NCBI RefSeq assembly: GCF_000007725.1
Contig: NC_004545.1
Coordinates: 434,001-498,000, forward strand
Direction of reading: 5' to 3'
Source: Buchnera aphidicola str. Bp (Baizongia pistaciae)
Lineage (GTDB): Bacteria; Pseudomonadota; Gammaproteobacteria; Enterobacterales; Enterobacteriaceae
Length of the DNA stretch: 64,000 bases
Made by a program: the position numbers and the translations under genes
Shown: positions 40,168 through 50,422 of the stretch, one piece after another
Layout: each line of letters opens with the position of its first letter
Numbering within the stretch: the stretch's first letter is position 1
The notes under the pieces: model-generated
Told to the model about the DNA's origin: nothing
Databases searched by the model: none
Seen by the model: only the letters and a program-made list of their open reading frames with translations

Positions 40168-42024
40168 ATGACAATAACATCAATATTACAAAAAATGGTT
40201 AAACTTAAAATAATCACATCATCAAATTTTTATCTTTCAACTATGTTATTTAATAAAAACACTTTAGCAACATTTCTATCTATATGTGTTAATCACTTCA
40301 CAAATCATGGACATGTATGTCTACCTCATGTTCTTATTCAACATCAAAAAATATTTTTCACAAATCATATAGCATTAATTACAAAACTATGGGAAATAGC
40401 TAAAATAAATACATGTGGTTGGATTGAACAGCTATTAAATAGTAATACCATCAGCAATGGCTCAAAAAATACACCTTTCATATTTTATAAAAACAATTTT
40501 TATATTAATAAATTTTGGTTAGCTGAACAAAAAATTTTAAAATTCATTTCTCAAAAACAAAATTTTAAATTAATTAATAAAAATAAAATTCAAAAAATAT
40601 TGAAAAATATATTTAATACGAATATTGACGACACGCAAAAATTAGCAATAATTTTATCAATAATTAATAATATAACTTTTATTATTGGTGGACCTGGAAC
40701 AGGAAAAACCACCATAATACTTAAAATATTACTTGTACTAATTCGTTTACATAAAAAAAAAATTAACATAAAACTAACTGCTTTGACGGGAAAAGCTGCA
40801 AATCGTTTGTCTGAATCAATTCATGAAAATATAAAAAAATTAAATCTAACTGAACATGAAAAAAACATTTTTAATCAAAAAACAACAACTTTACACAATT
40901 TATTAGATTTAAAACCTAACAAATCTTTCAATTATTCATGTTGCAAAAACAAATTATATAATTTAAATCTATTAATAATAGATGAAGCGTCAATGATAGA
41001 TATAACAATCATGGATAAACTTATTTCTTCTATACCTAAAACTACAAAAATAATTTTTTTAGGAGATTATAATCAGTTACCTTCAATAAGTGGCGGGAAT
41101 ATTTTAAAAAACATATGTAGCTATTATCAAGAAGGGTTTAGTACAACTACAAATAAATTTCTAAAACAACTATTTCCAAATCGTATAACTATTAAAACAA
41201 TTAAAAAACATCAATTCTCTAATATCAATGATAAAATAATAATGTTAAAAAAAAGTTACAGATTTAAAAAAAAATCAGATATTTTTAAAATATCTGAAAT
41301 GCTTACAAAAAATAAAATAAATAATATAAAAACACTATACCAAAATATTAATAATGATGTAAATTTTAAACAAATATCGTCTAAAACTAATTACAACAAT
41401 ATAATATTTGAAATTACTAATAGTTATAGCAAATACTGGAGTGCACTAAAGCAATCATTACCATTTCTTAAAATAATAAATATATTTAATAATTATAAAA
41501 TATTATGCATTTTAAAAAACGGATTATTTGGTATTACAGAATTAAATCTAGCTATAGAAAAAGAAATGAAAAAAATAGGTTGGATTAAAAAAGTAACTAT
41601 TATTAATGGTCAAACGTGGTATTTTGGAAAACCAATATTAATATTAAAAAATAATGAAGAAATGAATCTTTTTAACGGAGAATGTGGATTAACATTATTA
41701 GACGCTAACAAAAAACTAAAAGTATTTTTTTTACCAAAAAATCAAGAACAAATCTATTCAATACCTATACATCTAGTTCCAGAACACCAAACAAACTGGA
41801 CTATGACAGTTCATAAGTCACAGGGGTCAGAATTTTCTGAAGTAGTATTAATTCTTCCAACGATTATGACATCAATATTGACTAAAGAATTAATCTATAC
41901 TGCTGTAACTAGGTCAAAAAAAAAACTAACAATATATTCTGACGAAAACATATTTATTAAATCATTAAAAAAAAATATAATACGATATAGTGGATTATCT
42001 ATACATCAAAAAATAAAATTTTAA
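40168..42024 (+). CDS. recD: Exodeoxyribonuclease V alpha chain RecD
   Basis: The 5'-3' SF1B helicase of RecBCD. The 618-residue protein (608 in E. coli) shows Walker [14 protein letters not shown] (about residue 174), motif Ia [14 protein letters not shown], motif [12 protein letters not shown], motif [18 protein letters not shown], motif [20 protein letters not shown] and motif [13 protein letters not shown]. The N-terminal domain is more drifted. Third gene of the rec cluster, followed by tRNA-fMet on the opposite strand; in E. coli initiator tRNA genes are also found near recD. Confidence 0.96.
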
Positions 42025-42062
42025 AAATAATCTAAAATATAAAAAGTTTACATTCATACTTT

Positions 42063-42139
<77 letters not shown>

Positions 42140-42421
42140 ATTTCTATATATGAGAGTAGTTCATTTTTCTATTAAAAGCAACCTTTTTTTTTAATAAAAG
42201 CTTAAAACACAAATAAAAAGTCTATAATTGTTTAAATAACAGTCAAATTACATGTACCATTATTTATAAAATTTTTACTTGAAATTATCACAAAAGATAC
42301 AAATTAAAATTTTATACATCATATAAATATATTTAAAAATTGCAATAAATATTGCTATCTTCTTAGTAAAAAAACATTTAAAATAAATTAAACTATGTGA
42401 AAATTATTACTTACATCAAAC

Positions 42422-42901
42422 ATGAAAATAGTTCAAGAAACAATTTCCACAAAAACTAAAAAAAACATTGCCATAATAATAAGTAGATATAATAATTTTA
42501 TTAATCAACATTTACTAGATGGAGCACTTGATATTCTTAAACGAATAGGCCAAATTAACCAAAAAAACATACCTATAATACATGTTCCAGGAGCATATGA
42601 AATACCAATAATCGCTAGCATTATTTCAAAACAAAAAAAATATAATGCTATTATAGCTTTAGGTACTATTATTAAAGGACATACTCTTCATTATTCACAT
42701 ATATCTCATGCTGTTAACTCTGGATTAACTAACATTAGTATTACTAACAATATACCTATTTCTATTGGAATAATAACTGCTAATAATATAGAACAAGCTA
42801 TAGAAAGAGCAGGTACAAAACTAGGGAATAAAGGCTCAGAAGCTGCATTAACAGCATTAGAAATGATCAATATTATTAATATTCTTGCACAAAATAAATA
42901 A
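42422..42901 (+). CDS. ribE: 6,7-dimethyl-8-ribityllumazine synthase
   Basis: The penultimate enzyme of riboflavin synthesis (also called RibH). The 159-residue protein (156 in E. coli) has ISRYNNFINQHLLDGALD, VPGAYEIPIIAS, ALGTIIKGHTLHYSHIS (catalytic His) and GNKGSEAALTALEMINII. It lies upstream of ribD and nusB on the same strand, so the enterobacterial ribD-ribE-nusB cluster is present with ribE and ribD swapped. No FMN riboswitch was seen in the 280 bases upstream. Confidence 0.96.
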   Translation: MKIVQETISTKTKKNIAIIISRYNNFINQHLLDGALDILKRIGQINQKNIPIIHVPGAYEIPIIASIISKQKKYNAIIALGTIIKGHTLHYSHISHAVNSGLTNISITNNIPISIGIITANNIEQAIERAGTKLGNKGSEAALTALEMINIINILAQNK

Positions 42902-42990
42902 ACGAAATAAGATTAATCAAAAAAAACCACGCTAAATATTTGTTATAAATGTAACATCTTTATTATAAGTAAGGATTATCGAAATTCGTT

Positions 42991-44109
42991 ATGAAAGATA
43001 TTTTTTATATGAAAAAAGCTATTAAGTTAGCCAAAAAAGGAAGTTTAACGACATCACCTAATCCTAACGTAGGATGTATTATCGTTAATAATAACATTAT
43101 AGTAGGAAGTGGATGGCACAAAAAAACTGGGATGAAACATGCAGAAATCTATGCTCTAAAAACTTCTGGAGAAAAAGCAAAAGGAGCTACTGCATACATA
43201 ACATTAGAACCATGTAGCCATTTTGGTAAAACTCCCCCTTGTTGTGTAGCGCTAACAAAATATGGAATTTCTCGCGTTGTTATAGCAACATTAGATCCCA
43301 ATCCTAAAGTTTCTGGAAACGGTGTTAAATGGCTTAAAAAACATGGAATATTAGTTACAATAGGAACCTTATCTAAAGAATCTATAAAAATTAATAAAGG
43401 ATTTTTTCAAAGAATGACAACAGGAATACCGTGGATTAAACTTAAATTAGCTAGTTCAATTGATGGACGTACAGCATTAAATAACGGAAAAAGCAAATGG
43501 ATTACTTCTGATAAAGCGCGCCATGATGTTCAACATGTTAGAGAAAAATCAGACGCAATTATTAGTAGTAGCGAAACTATACTTTTTGACAATCCACTAC
43601 TAACTGTGAGAAATACTAATAATAATGATAACAATCAAAAATTATTAAAACACTCTAAAACGTTTTTAAAACAACCTATTCGTGTAATTATTGATAGCAA
43701 AAATAGAATAACACCATCACATAAATGCATTAAACAACCAGGTTTACTATTCTTAATAAGAATACACAGCGATAATAATATATGGCCAAGTCATATTAAA
43801 CAAATTATATTAAATAATAAAAGCAAAAAAATAGATTTAATAGATTTAGTAAAAATGTTAGCCAAATACCAAATTAATAATATACTAATAGAGGCAGGGC
43901 CATCATTGTCTAGTTCATTTTTAAAATTAAACATAATTAATGAATTAATTATATATATAGCTCCAAAAATATTAGGAAATTATGCTAAACCCCTATTTTT
44001 CCTAGAAAATTATTCAAATTTATCAGATGTTCCACAATTTAAATTTGAAAAAATTACTCAAATAGGAAAAGATTTAAAATTAATATTAACAAAACATAAC
44101 TCAAGCTAA
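42991..44109 (+). CDS. ribD: Bifunctional riboflavin biosynthesis protein RibD
   Basis: The N-terminal deaminase domain has the zinc site MKHAEIYAL and LEPCSHFGKTPPCC. The C-terminal reductase domain begins near WIKLKLASSIDGRTALNNGKSKWITS and ends with the EAGPSLSSSFLK block. Together they convert the GTP cyclohydrolase II product to the ribitylamino intermediate. At 372 residues (367 in E. coli) both halves are fused and intact, whereas some Buchnera strains are, as I recall, annotated with the two domains as separate genes. A plausible AAGGA ribosome-binding site (taaggattatcg) precedes the ATG. Confidence 0.95.
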   Translation: MKDIFYMKKAIKLAKKGSLTTSPNPNVGCIIVNNNIIVGSGWHKKTGMKHAEIYALKTSGEKAKGATAYITLEPCSHFGKTPPCCVALTKYGISRVVIATLDPNPKVSGNGVKWLKKHGILVTIGTLSKESIKINKGFFQRMTTGIPWIKLKLASSIDGRTALNNGKSKWITSDKARHDVQHVREKSDAIISSSETILFDNPLLTVRNTNNNDNNQKLLKHSKTFLKQPIRVIIDSKNRITPSHKCIKQPGLLFLIRIHSDNNIWPSHIKQIILNNKSKKIDLIDLVKMLAKYQINNILIEAGPSLSSSFLKLNIINELIIYIAPKILGNYAKPLFFLENYSNLSDVPQFKFEKITQIGKDLKLILTKHNSS

Positions 44110-44272
44110 ACAAAAATGTTATTTTACTTTATAAAAAAAGTATCATTAAACATATGACATTCAATTATCCTCACACCAGTTTTTATAATTTAATACATAT
44201 GATAATAAAATACCTTATTTTAATATTCATATTAAATAAACAAAATAAAACCATTTAGGAACATATAATTTC

Positions 44273-44707
44273 ATGAAATCTAAAACAAAAACTAGACGTA
44301 AAGCACGGGAATATGCCGTTCAAGCATTATATTCATGGCAAATATCCAAAAATGATATTTATGATGTCATTAATCATTTTAAAAAAAATAAAACTATTAA
44401 TGAAATAGACCAAATATATTTTTATGAACTGATAATCGGAATTACTAAAAACTTAAAATATTTAGATGAATTAATGAGACCTTATTTATCTAGAACTATA
44501 CAAGAACTTGGACAAATTGAAAAAGCAATTCTAAGAATATCATTTTTTGAACTAGATAAAAGATATGATATTCCTTTTAAAGTAACAATTAACGAAAGTA
44601 TTGAACTAGCAAAATTATTCGGAGCTAAAGATAGTCATAAATTTATTAATGGTGTTCTAGATAAAGCTTCTTTAAAACTTAGAAAAAATAACTCTAACAA
44701 AAACTAA
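44273..44707 (+). CDS. nusB: Transcription antitermination factor NusB
   Basis: NusB with S10 (NusE) binds boxA to support antitermination of rRNA operons. The 144-residue helical protein (139 in E. coli) starts [18 protein letters not shown] and contains [13 protein letters not shown], the [12 protein letters not shown] helix, [28 protein letters not shown] and a Lys/Asn-rich tail. AGGA lies 12 bases upstream of the ATG. It lies immediately before the dead dxs on the other strand. Confidence 0.96.
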   Translation: MKSKTKTRRKAREYAVQALYSWQISKNDIYDVINHFKKNKTINEIDQIYFYELIIGITKNLKYLDELMRPYLSRTIQELGQIEKAILRISFFELDKRYDIPFKVTINESIELAKLFGAKDSHKFINGVLDKASLKLRKNNSNKN

Positions 44708-44712
44708 AAATT

Positions 44713-46614
44713 TTAATATCTATAACTAATAAATTTTTGTTGTTTTAAGCAAAATAAAATTTGTTCTCGAATTCCATCTGTATCTAATTTATATTCATTA
44801 CGAATTTCATTTTGATCACCTTAAGACACAAATTTGTCTAAAATTCTTATATTTAAAACAAAAACATTTATTTTTTGTTTCATGAAAAATTCGTTAACAC
44901 CACTTCTAGCTCCTCCTGAAATAATATCTTCTTTAATTATAACAAAAAGACTATAATTATGAGTCAAACCAAGCATTAAAGAAAAAATCTAGGGTTTTAA
45001 AAAGCGCATATCTACTAAAGTAGCATTTAATTCTCTTTAAATAATCTCTGCATGTATATATAAAATACCAAAGTTTCGAATTACTAAATTCTTTCCATAC
45101 TGCTGAATTATTTCCTCACCTACAAGAATTAAAGATTTAGGTTTTAACACTTGTCTCCTATTCCAAAACCTTTTTGAATACCTAACCATACTTAAACCGT
45201 AGTGATAACAATAACCAGTATACAACATTTACAAACACTCATTTTTATTACTTAGGTGTCATAATAATTAAATTTGGGATGCATCTTAAATATTCTAAAT
45301 AAAATGTTCCTTGATATGTTTTTTAATCGCAACCAAACTATACCTCTTCAATCAATAGCATAAACAAAACAAGTAATTTTTGAAGTGCAACATCATGTTA
45401 TCAATTGATTATAAGCACGTTGTTAAAAAGTAAAATAAACCGACAAAACAGGTTTATATCCTCCTAAAACTAATCCAGAAGAAAAAGTTACTGAATATTG
45501 TTCAAATGTCGCTACATCAAAACGTCGTTTAGGAAAACACTTTGAAAATGTCTCCATTCCAGATCCCTCTGTCATAGCTGGAGCAACCCCATTAACCTTT
45601 TATCCTCATTTGCTACAATACATAAAAAAAATTACCAAAAACTTTGGAATAATTAAAAATTTTTGATTTAGAAGTATAAAACTTTACACTAGAAACACTA
45701 AACTTAGGAACGGAATACCATTCCATGGAATTTAATTCAGATAGTAAATAATTTTTTCCTCTTTTAGTTTTTATATGTAACAATTTAATATTAGATTTAA
45801 TTTTTAATCTGTTCAGAACGTTAATTAATAAATATACATCATGCCCATCTAATAAACCAAAACATTTTAAACCTAAACTTTCAAAAAAAGTATTAGATGA
45901 AGCAATATTTTTAAATATTTTTTTAATATATTTTATCTTTGTATAACAAGTCATATTTTTTACAAAACGCACTTTGAAATTTATACGCTATAATATTATC
46001 TTTATTAAAACGAGAATTAAATAAATGTTTGTGTAAAAACACCAACATTTTTAGAAATAGACATACTATTGTCATTTAATATTATAAGCAAGTAAATTTT
46101 GTTGTATTGAGCATTATTTATTCCTTCAAAAACAATACCTAAAGTTAATGCCCGGGGGGTTCACCAATAACACATACTGTATTTCTATTTTTTTATTCTT
46201 TTTTTGATGTAACAGCTAATCCTATCCCTGTACTAATAGACGTAAAAGAATGTCCTACACCAAAAATATCATATTCGCTTTTACTTTTACAAAAAAACAT
46301 GTAAGCTATTTTTACGAATACTTTGAATGCTATCTCTTCATTTAGCCAAAATTTTGTGGAAATCAATTTGATATCCAACATATCCCATACTAGATTTTCA
46401 AAAGAAGTATTTGATACATAATATAATGCTACTATTAATTCTACTTCCCCAAGATTAGATGCTAAGTGCCACTACTGGATTAACTCATTACATCTAATAA
46501 ATACTATCTTAATTCACAACATAAAATTGGTAATTTTTTAATAGGAAGTAACTTTAATTACTTTACTAAATTTACAAAATTTAATGTAGAATATTTTATA
46601 CAATCAAAATTCAT
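44713..46614 (-). pseudogene. dxs: Decayed dxs (1-deoxy-D-xylulose-5-phosphate synthase)
   Basis: Similarity to DXS runs the whole length in broken frames on the minus strand. The ATG at 46614 gives MNFDCIKYSTLNFVNLVK, a stop, then LKLLPIKKLPILCCELR. Next come GEVELIVALYYVSNTSFENLVWD, SEYDIFGVGHSFTSISTGIG, GLLDGHDVYLLINVL and VPKFSVSS. Then [73 protein letters not shown] and a C-terminal DTDGIREQIL. The catalytic AEQHAVTFA reads FEQYSVTFS. The span of 1902 bases is close to the intact 1863, so the gene died by point lesions and small indels. DXS is the entry enzyme of the MEP isoprenoid pathway. Confidence 0.95.
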
Positions 46615-46639
46615 TAAAAATTACTCATTAAGACATAAC

Positions 46640-47380
46640 ACATTTATTTTTAATGATAATGCCATATGAAAATTTTTTAAAAAAACATCCATAAATTTAA
46701 ACTTTACAGTATTTTAATATTCTAAAAATTTTTATATAAATTTTTATTTTATACGGGATTATAAAAATAAAACAAATGTAACAAAACATGTTTTATTATG
46801 TATTTATCATCACTATAATTATTCTTTATACATCAATTAAATTAAATAAATTCATAAATTATATTGTTGTAAATAGATTTAAAATATTATGTTAATTAAT
46901 TTTGAATAAAATTCTAACTAAAAAAGTTTATGTCTTCTTGAAAAACACATTAATACAAAATTAACACTAATTACATAAAACATTCAAACAATACTTCTGT
47001 TTTATACTAATAAATTTAAAATCTAAAAATAACTCTACAAACATTGCTGTTGTTCCGAAAATATAATATAGTTCTAAAATCGTGTTGATATAAATAAAAC
47101 ACTATATGCTCTTGTTATAACATTGTCATTTAGACAAAATATTAACAAACAAACATTTCAACATATTTCCTACTAAATGCCACTTGTAAAATATCCCATA
47201 TTCATCAATATAACCAAAAAGTAAAATACTCCACCTATATGAATTGTTGTCTAACACTAGTATATTTACTGTAAATTAAAGTTAACCTAATTTTTACCAC
47301 TATATAACAATAAAATATATTACGTAATATAAAATAACAAATAATATTAAAATAATCATGTTATTCAATAGTCAATACTT
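46640..47380 (-). pseudogene. ispA: Probable decayed ispA (farnesyl diphosphate synthase)
   Basis: In E. coli ispA sits directly upstream of dxs, and this gap has the right size and place. On the minus strand I find, in different frames, IGGVFYFLVILMNMGYF near 47238 (compare LGGKRLRPFLVYATGHMFG). RAYSVLF near 47110 compares with HAYSLIHDD, and HDFRTILYF with DDLRRGLPT. IFGTTAMFVELFLDFKFISI near 47060 compares with FGEANAILAGDALQTLAFSI. Order and spacing agree with the family, frames do not. The DDxxD region is destroyed. Boundaries are estimates; nothing in the last 400 bases is recognisable. Identity is probable, not certain. Confidence 0.55.
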
Positions 47381-47564
47381 AAAATTATTAATATAAATTT
47401 TATTTAAACCAGTAAACTTTAAAAAATTTATTTACATACATCCCGTTTTAAATACACCATAAATAATATAAAAGTATTACATTAATATATAAAAACAAAA
47501 TCATATATGAATAATTAACAATAAAATATTTCTATATTTATACTAAATAACATTATACTATAAT

Positions 47565-48749
47565 TTATTTTATTAAATATAAAATACTTGTTATAAACCA
47601 TAAAATAGATACTACAAACTCAAAGAATAACACTTCAAAATAATTTAAATAACTAAACAATATACCCCCAATTATTCCTCCCATAGAAGAACCCAAAAAT
47701 TGACTAGTAGAATAAATCGCCATTGTCGTACTTTTATAATTTTTAGAAGAAAATTTATTTACTAATGCTGGAAGTATAGTTTCTAAAAATATAAATGCTA
47801 TAAAAAATATCTGCAATCCCAATATTAATGATATATTGTTATGTCCAAATAATAAAAATATCCCATAACATAAAACAAATAAAAACGCAGACGTTGTTAT
47901 CGTAATATTACTATACAATACTTTTGATTGTATGAAACAAATACAAAATAAAACAATTAAAAATGATACTAACAAAATTACTATATATATAATTTCAGGA
48001 ACATACTCAAAAAATTCAAATATTTTCTTTAATTCAACCGGTATAATAATAAAATTACACATTAAAAAAAAATGAATAAGAAAAACACTTAAATTTATTT
48101 GACATAAAACTCTATTACTTAAAATTTTAAAAAAATTGCTTATTTCACTCCTAAAATTACAAACAACATTTTTATTTAACAATGATGCCGGAATATAAAA
48201 CATTCCAAAAAAAAGACAAAAAATCGATAACAAAGAATTTATTAAAAATAAACAATAAAAACCAAACATATTTACAATAATAGGACTTAATATTACTGCT
48301 AAAAAAAAACTAATTCCAAAACTTACTCCCAATAATCCCATAATTTTAATTCTATTATGAGGTAATACTAATTCAGATAATAATGTCATACATACTGATG
48401 AAATTGCACCTGAACCTTGTAATCCTCGACCAAGAATAATACCCCAAATAGAATTAGAGCTCCACGCAATAATATTTCCTAATAAAAAACATAACAATCC
48501 AATATTAATAATTAATTTTTGTCCATATTTGTCAGATAACCATCCATATGGAATTTGAAAAATAATCTGAAATATTCCGTAAATACCAATAGCAACTCCC
48601 ACTAAAAAAATATTACTATTTTTTAAACACATTCCATATGTACTAAGCACAGGAACAATCATAAACATACCAAATACACGTAAAGAGAAGATCATAAATA
48701 TGCCTATTATAGCCTTCTTATTATGTGTTTTAATTTCATCAAAACTCAT
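47565..48749 (-). CDS. yajR: MFS transporter YajR
   Basis: A major facilitator superfamily membrane protein with about 12 hydrophobic segments. The motif A loop is GWLSDKYGQKLIINIG, and other family landmarks are LRVFGMFMIVPVLSTYG, WGIILGRGLQGSGAISS and MAIYSTSQFLGSSMGGIIGG. I take ATG at 48749 (MSFDEIKTHNKK), which aligns residue for residue with the E. coli start; the frame also opens 14 codons upstream. The product is 394 residues against about 454 in E. coli; the missing part is the C-terminal cytosolic ferredoxin-like domain. The substrate is unknown. Its place before cyoE matches E. coli. Confidence 0.9.
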   Translation of the reverse strand: MSFDEIKTHNKKAIIGIFMIFSLRVFGMFMIVPVLSTYGMCLKNSNIFLVGVAIGIYGIFQIIFQIPYGWLSDKYGQKLIINIGLLCFLLGNIIAWSSNSIWGIILGRGLQGSGAISSVCMTLLSELVLPHNRIKIMGLLGVSFGISFFLAVILSPIIVNMFGFYCLFLINSLLSIFCLFFGMFYIPASLLNKNVVCNFRSEISNFFKILSNRVLCQINLSVFLIHFFLMCNFIIIPVELKKIFEFFEYVPEIIYIVILLVSFLIVLFCICFIQSKVLYSNITITTSAFLFVLCYGIFLLFGHNNISLILGLQIFFIAFIFLETILPALVNKFSSKNYKSTTMAIYSTSQFLGSSMGGIIGGILFSYLNYFEVLFFEFVVSILWFITSILYLIK

Positions 48750-48900
48750 ATTATATTTCCAATTCATATTGCAAATCTGAACATACCACATATAATAAAG
48801 TAGTTTACGTATTTAAAGTTATCATAATAATAAAGTTGCAACATGCATACGTAAATAAAATAACATTCATACTATTAACAAATAATTAATACGCAATATC

Positions 48901-49185
48901 ATGAACTATATACCCGATTGGAATGAAGAATTAGCAAAAAAGATTGCAAAATCAGAATTTATAAACATGACACCAGATCATTGGGAAATAATATACATTA
49001 TAAGAAATTTTTATCTAAATTTTAATCTAGCACCTTCTATAAGAATATTAATAAAAACACTAGAAAAAATGAAATATAATAAAAAAAAATGTTCAAGTAG
49101 ATATTTATTAAAACTATTTCCTAAAAATCCTATTAAACAAGCTAGTAAAATTGCAGGAGTTCCAAAAACTAATGATTGTATATAA
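48901..49185 (+). CDS. tusE: Sulfurtransferase TusE (DsrC family), short N-terminus
   Basis: The last carrier of the Tus sulfur relay, handing persulfide to MnmA for tRNA 2-thiouridine. The 94-residue protein matches E. coli TusE (109) from its residue about 16 onward: MTPDHWEIIYIIRNFYLNFN, APSIRILIKTLEK, SSRYLLKLFPKNPIKQASKIAGVPK and the terminal Cys-Ile with the reactive cysteine. The N-terminal beta-strand segment of about 15 residues is missing, and an in-frame stop lies upstream, so the truncation is real unless a non-ATG start with a sequencing change is invoked. It works with TusA at 27 kb. It lies between divergent yajR and convergent cyoE. Confidence 0.93.
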   Translation: MNYIPDWNEELAKKIAKSEFINMTPDHWEIIYIIRNFYLNFNLAPSIRILIKTLEKMKYNKKKCSSRYLLKLFPKNPIKQASKIAGVPKTNDCI

Positions 49186-49240
49186 TTATTTACCAAATAT
49201 CTAAAATATTTATTAAATATTTATTCGAAAAACATTTTTG

Positions 49241-50107
49241 TTATACAAAACCAAATAACATAATAATATTTAATAAAAAAATGACAATAATAGACCATCT
49301 AAAAATGTTTTTAGCCCACAATTTACTATTTTTAATAGTCAATTCTAATAAAGAATAATATAACCATGTTAAACATAAAAAAAACGAAATTATTAAAAAT
49401 TTATAATTGATACTATTTATAAAAGTAAGCACAATAACAGAAATAAAAAATAGAATAATATGCAATATTATATGATATCTAGTAATTTTAAATCCATATA
49501 TAACTGGAAATACTGGTATATTAGCAATTTTATAATCTCTAAAATGAAGAATACATATTGCATAAGAATGAGGAATTTGCCATAAAGCAAACATAATTAA
49601 CAGATTTAATGAACAAAAATCAAAATTATTAGTAACAGAGCAATAACCTACTATAGGTGGCAAAGAGCCAGAAATACTACCAACAATCGTTGATATAGCT
49701 GACGTTTTTTTTAAAAAAAAACTATAAAGAAATATATACGTCAACCATCCTAACAGAAACAAACAAAAACATACAACATTAATAAACTTAACACAAAGAA
49801 TTAATCCTAAAAACAACATAAACATTGCAATTAAAATTGCTAATTTACAAAATTTATTATATTTTACTAATAATCTACATTGAGTTCGAAGCATTATTTT
49901 GTCTATATCACAATCAATAACGTTGTTTAATACACATGCAGACCCAACAATTAAAAATAAACTAAGCGAATCTAAAAATAATAATTTAGAATATATATGT
50001 CCACGTGCTGCTACACCATATCCTCCATATAAAGATAGTAAATTCCCTAAAATTATTTTTGGTTTCAATACTTCTAGCAGATACAAGATGACATTTACAT
50101 AATACAT
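49241..50107 (-). CDS. cyoE: Protoheme IX farnesyltransferase (heme O synthase)
   Basis: A UbiA-family membrane enzyme that adds a farnesyl group to heme B, giving heme O for cytochrome bo oxidase. The 288-residue protein has several membrane segments and the prenyl-diphosphate motif NNVIDCDIDKIMLRTQ (NxxxDxxxD). A second Asp motif lies in the HFRDYKIANIPVFPV region. KPKIILGNLLSLYGG is at the N-terminus. It overlaps cyoD by 13 bases, indicating translational coupling. It needs farnesyl diphosphate, whose synthase gene (ispA) appears dead at 47 kb. Confidence 0.95.
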   Translation of the reverse strand: MYYVNVILYLLEVLKPKIILGNLLSLYGGYGVAARGHIYSKLLFLDSLSLFLIVGSACVLNNVIDCDIDKIMLRTQCRLLVKYNKFCKLAILIAMFMLFLGLILCVKFINVVCFCLFLLGWLTYIFLYSFFLKKTSAISTIVGSISGSLPPIVGYCSVTNNFDFCSLNLLIMFALWQIPHSYAICILHFRDYKIANIPVFPVIYGFKITRYHIILHIILFFISVIVLTFINSINYKFLIISFFLCLTWLYYSLLELTIKNSKLWAKNIFRWSIIVIFLLNIIMLFGFV

Positions 50108-50397
50108 AAATTATTATTTAAATTTTTAATAACCCAAATAGAACCTAACAATATAATTAAACCTACAACTAAAGAAAAAATAACGGATATCAACTTCCAT
50201 CTTTGTTCTAATGAAAAATCTAAATTTAAGAAAAACTTTATATGGGCTAATATTTGAAAAAACAAACATACAATTATAAATGCATACAAATAGTTTCTAG
50301 AAAATATTCTATATATAATTGCAAAAATAGGCATTATACTTAAAATACTTAATAAAATTAAAATAAACAGATATTTTAAATATCGATTTTTCAACAT
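50095..50397 (-). CDS. cyoD: Cytochrome bo(3) ubiquinol oxidase subunit IV
   Basis: A small membrane subunit that stabilises the copper-binding part of cytochrome bo oxidase. Its 100 residues (109 in E. coli) contain three hydrophobic segments, with the conserved ILAHIKFFLNLDFSLEQRWKLISVIFS region split over two helices. Identity is supported by its place between cyoC and cyoE and by the overlap with cyoE. Confidence 0.9.
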   Translation of the reverse strand: MLKNRYLKYLFILILLSILSIMPIFAIIYRIFSRNYLYAFIIVCLFFQILAHIKFFLNLDFSLEQRWKLISVIFSLVVGLIILLGSIWVIKNLNNNLCIM

Positions 50398-50422
50398 AAA
50401 TTACCTTAAATTTTAAAAAACA

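Noticed and set aside
42140-42421. FMN riboswitch upstream of ribE
   Set aside because: No conserved RFN element blocks are visible in this AT-rich 282-base stretch.
45037-46381. Three minus-strand frames of 62-119 codons that could pass for small genes
   Set aside because: They are collinear pieces of DXS in different frames, so they are parts of one pseudogene.
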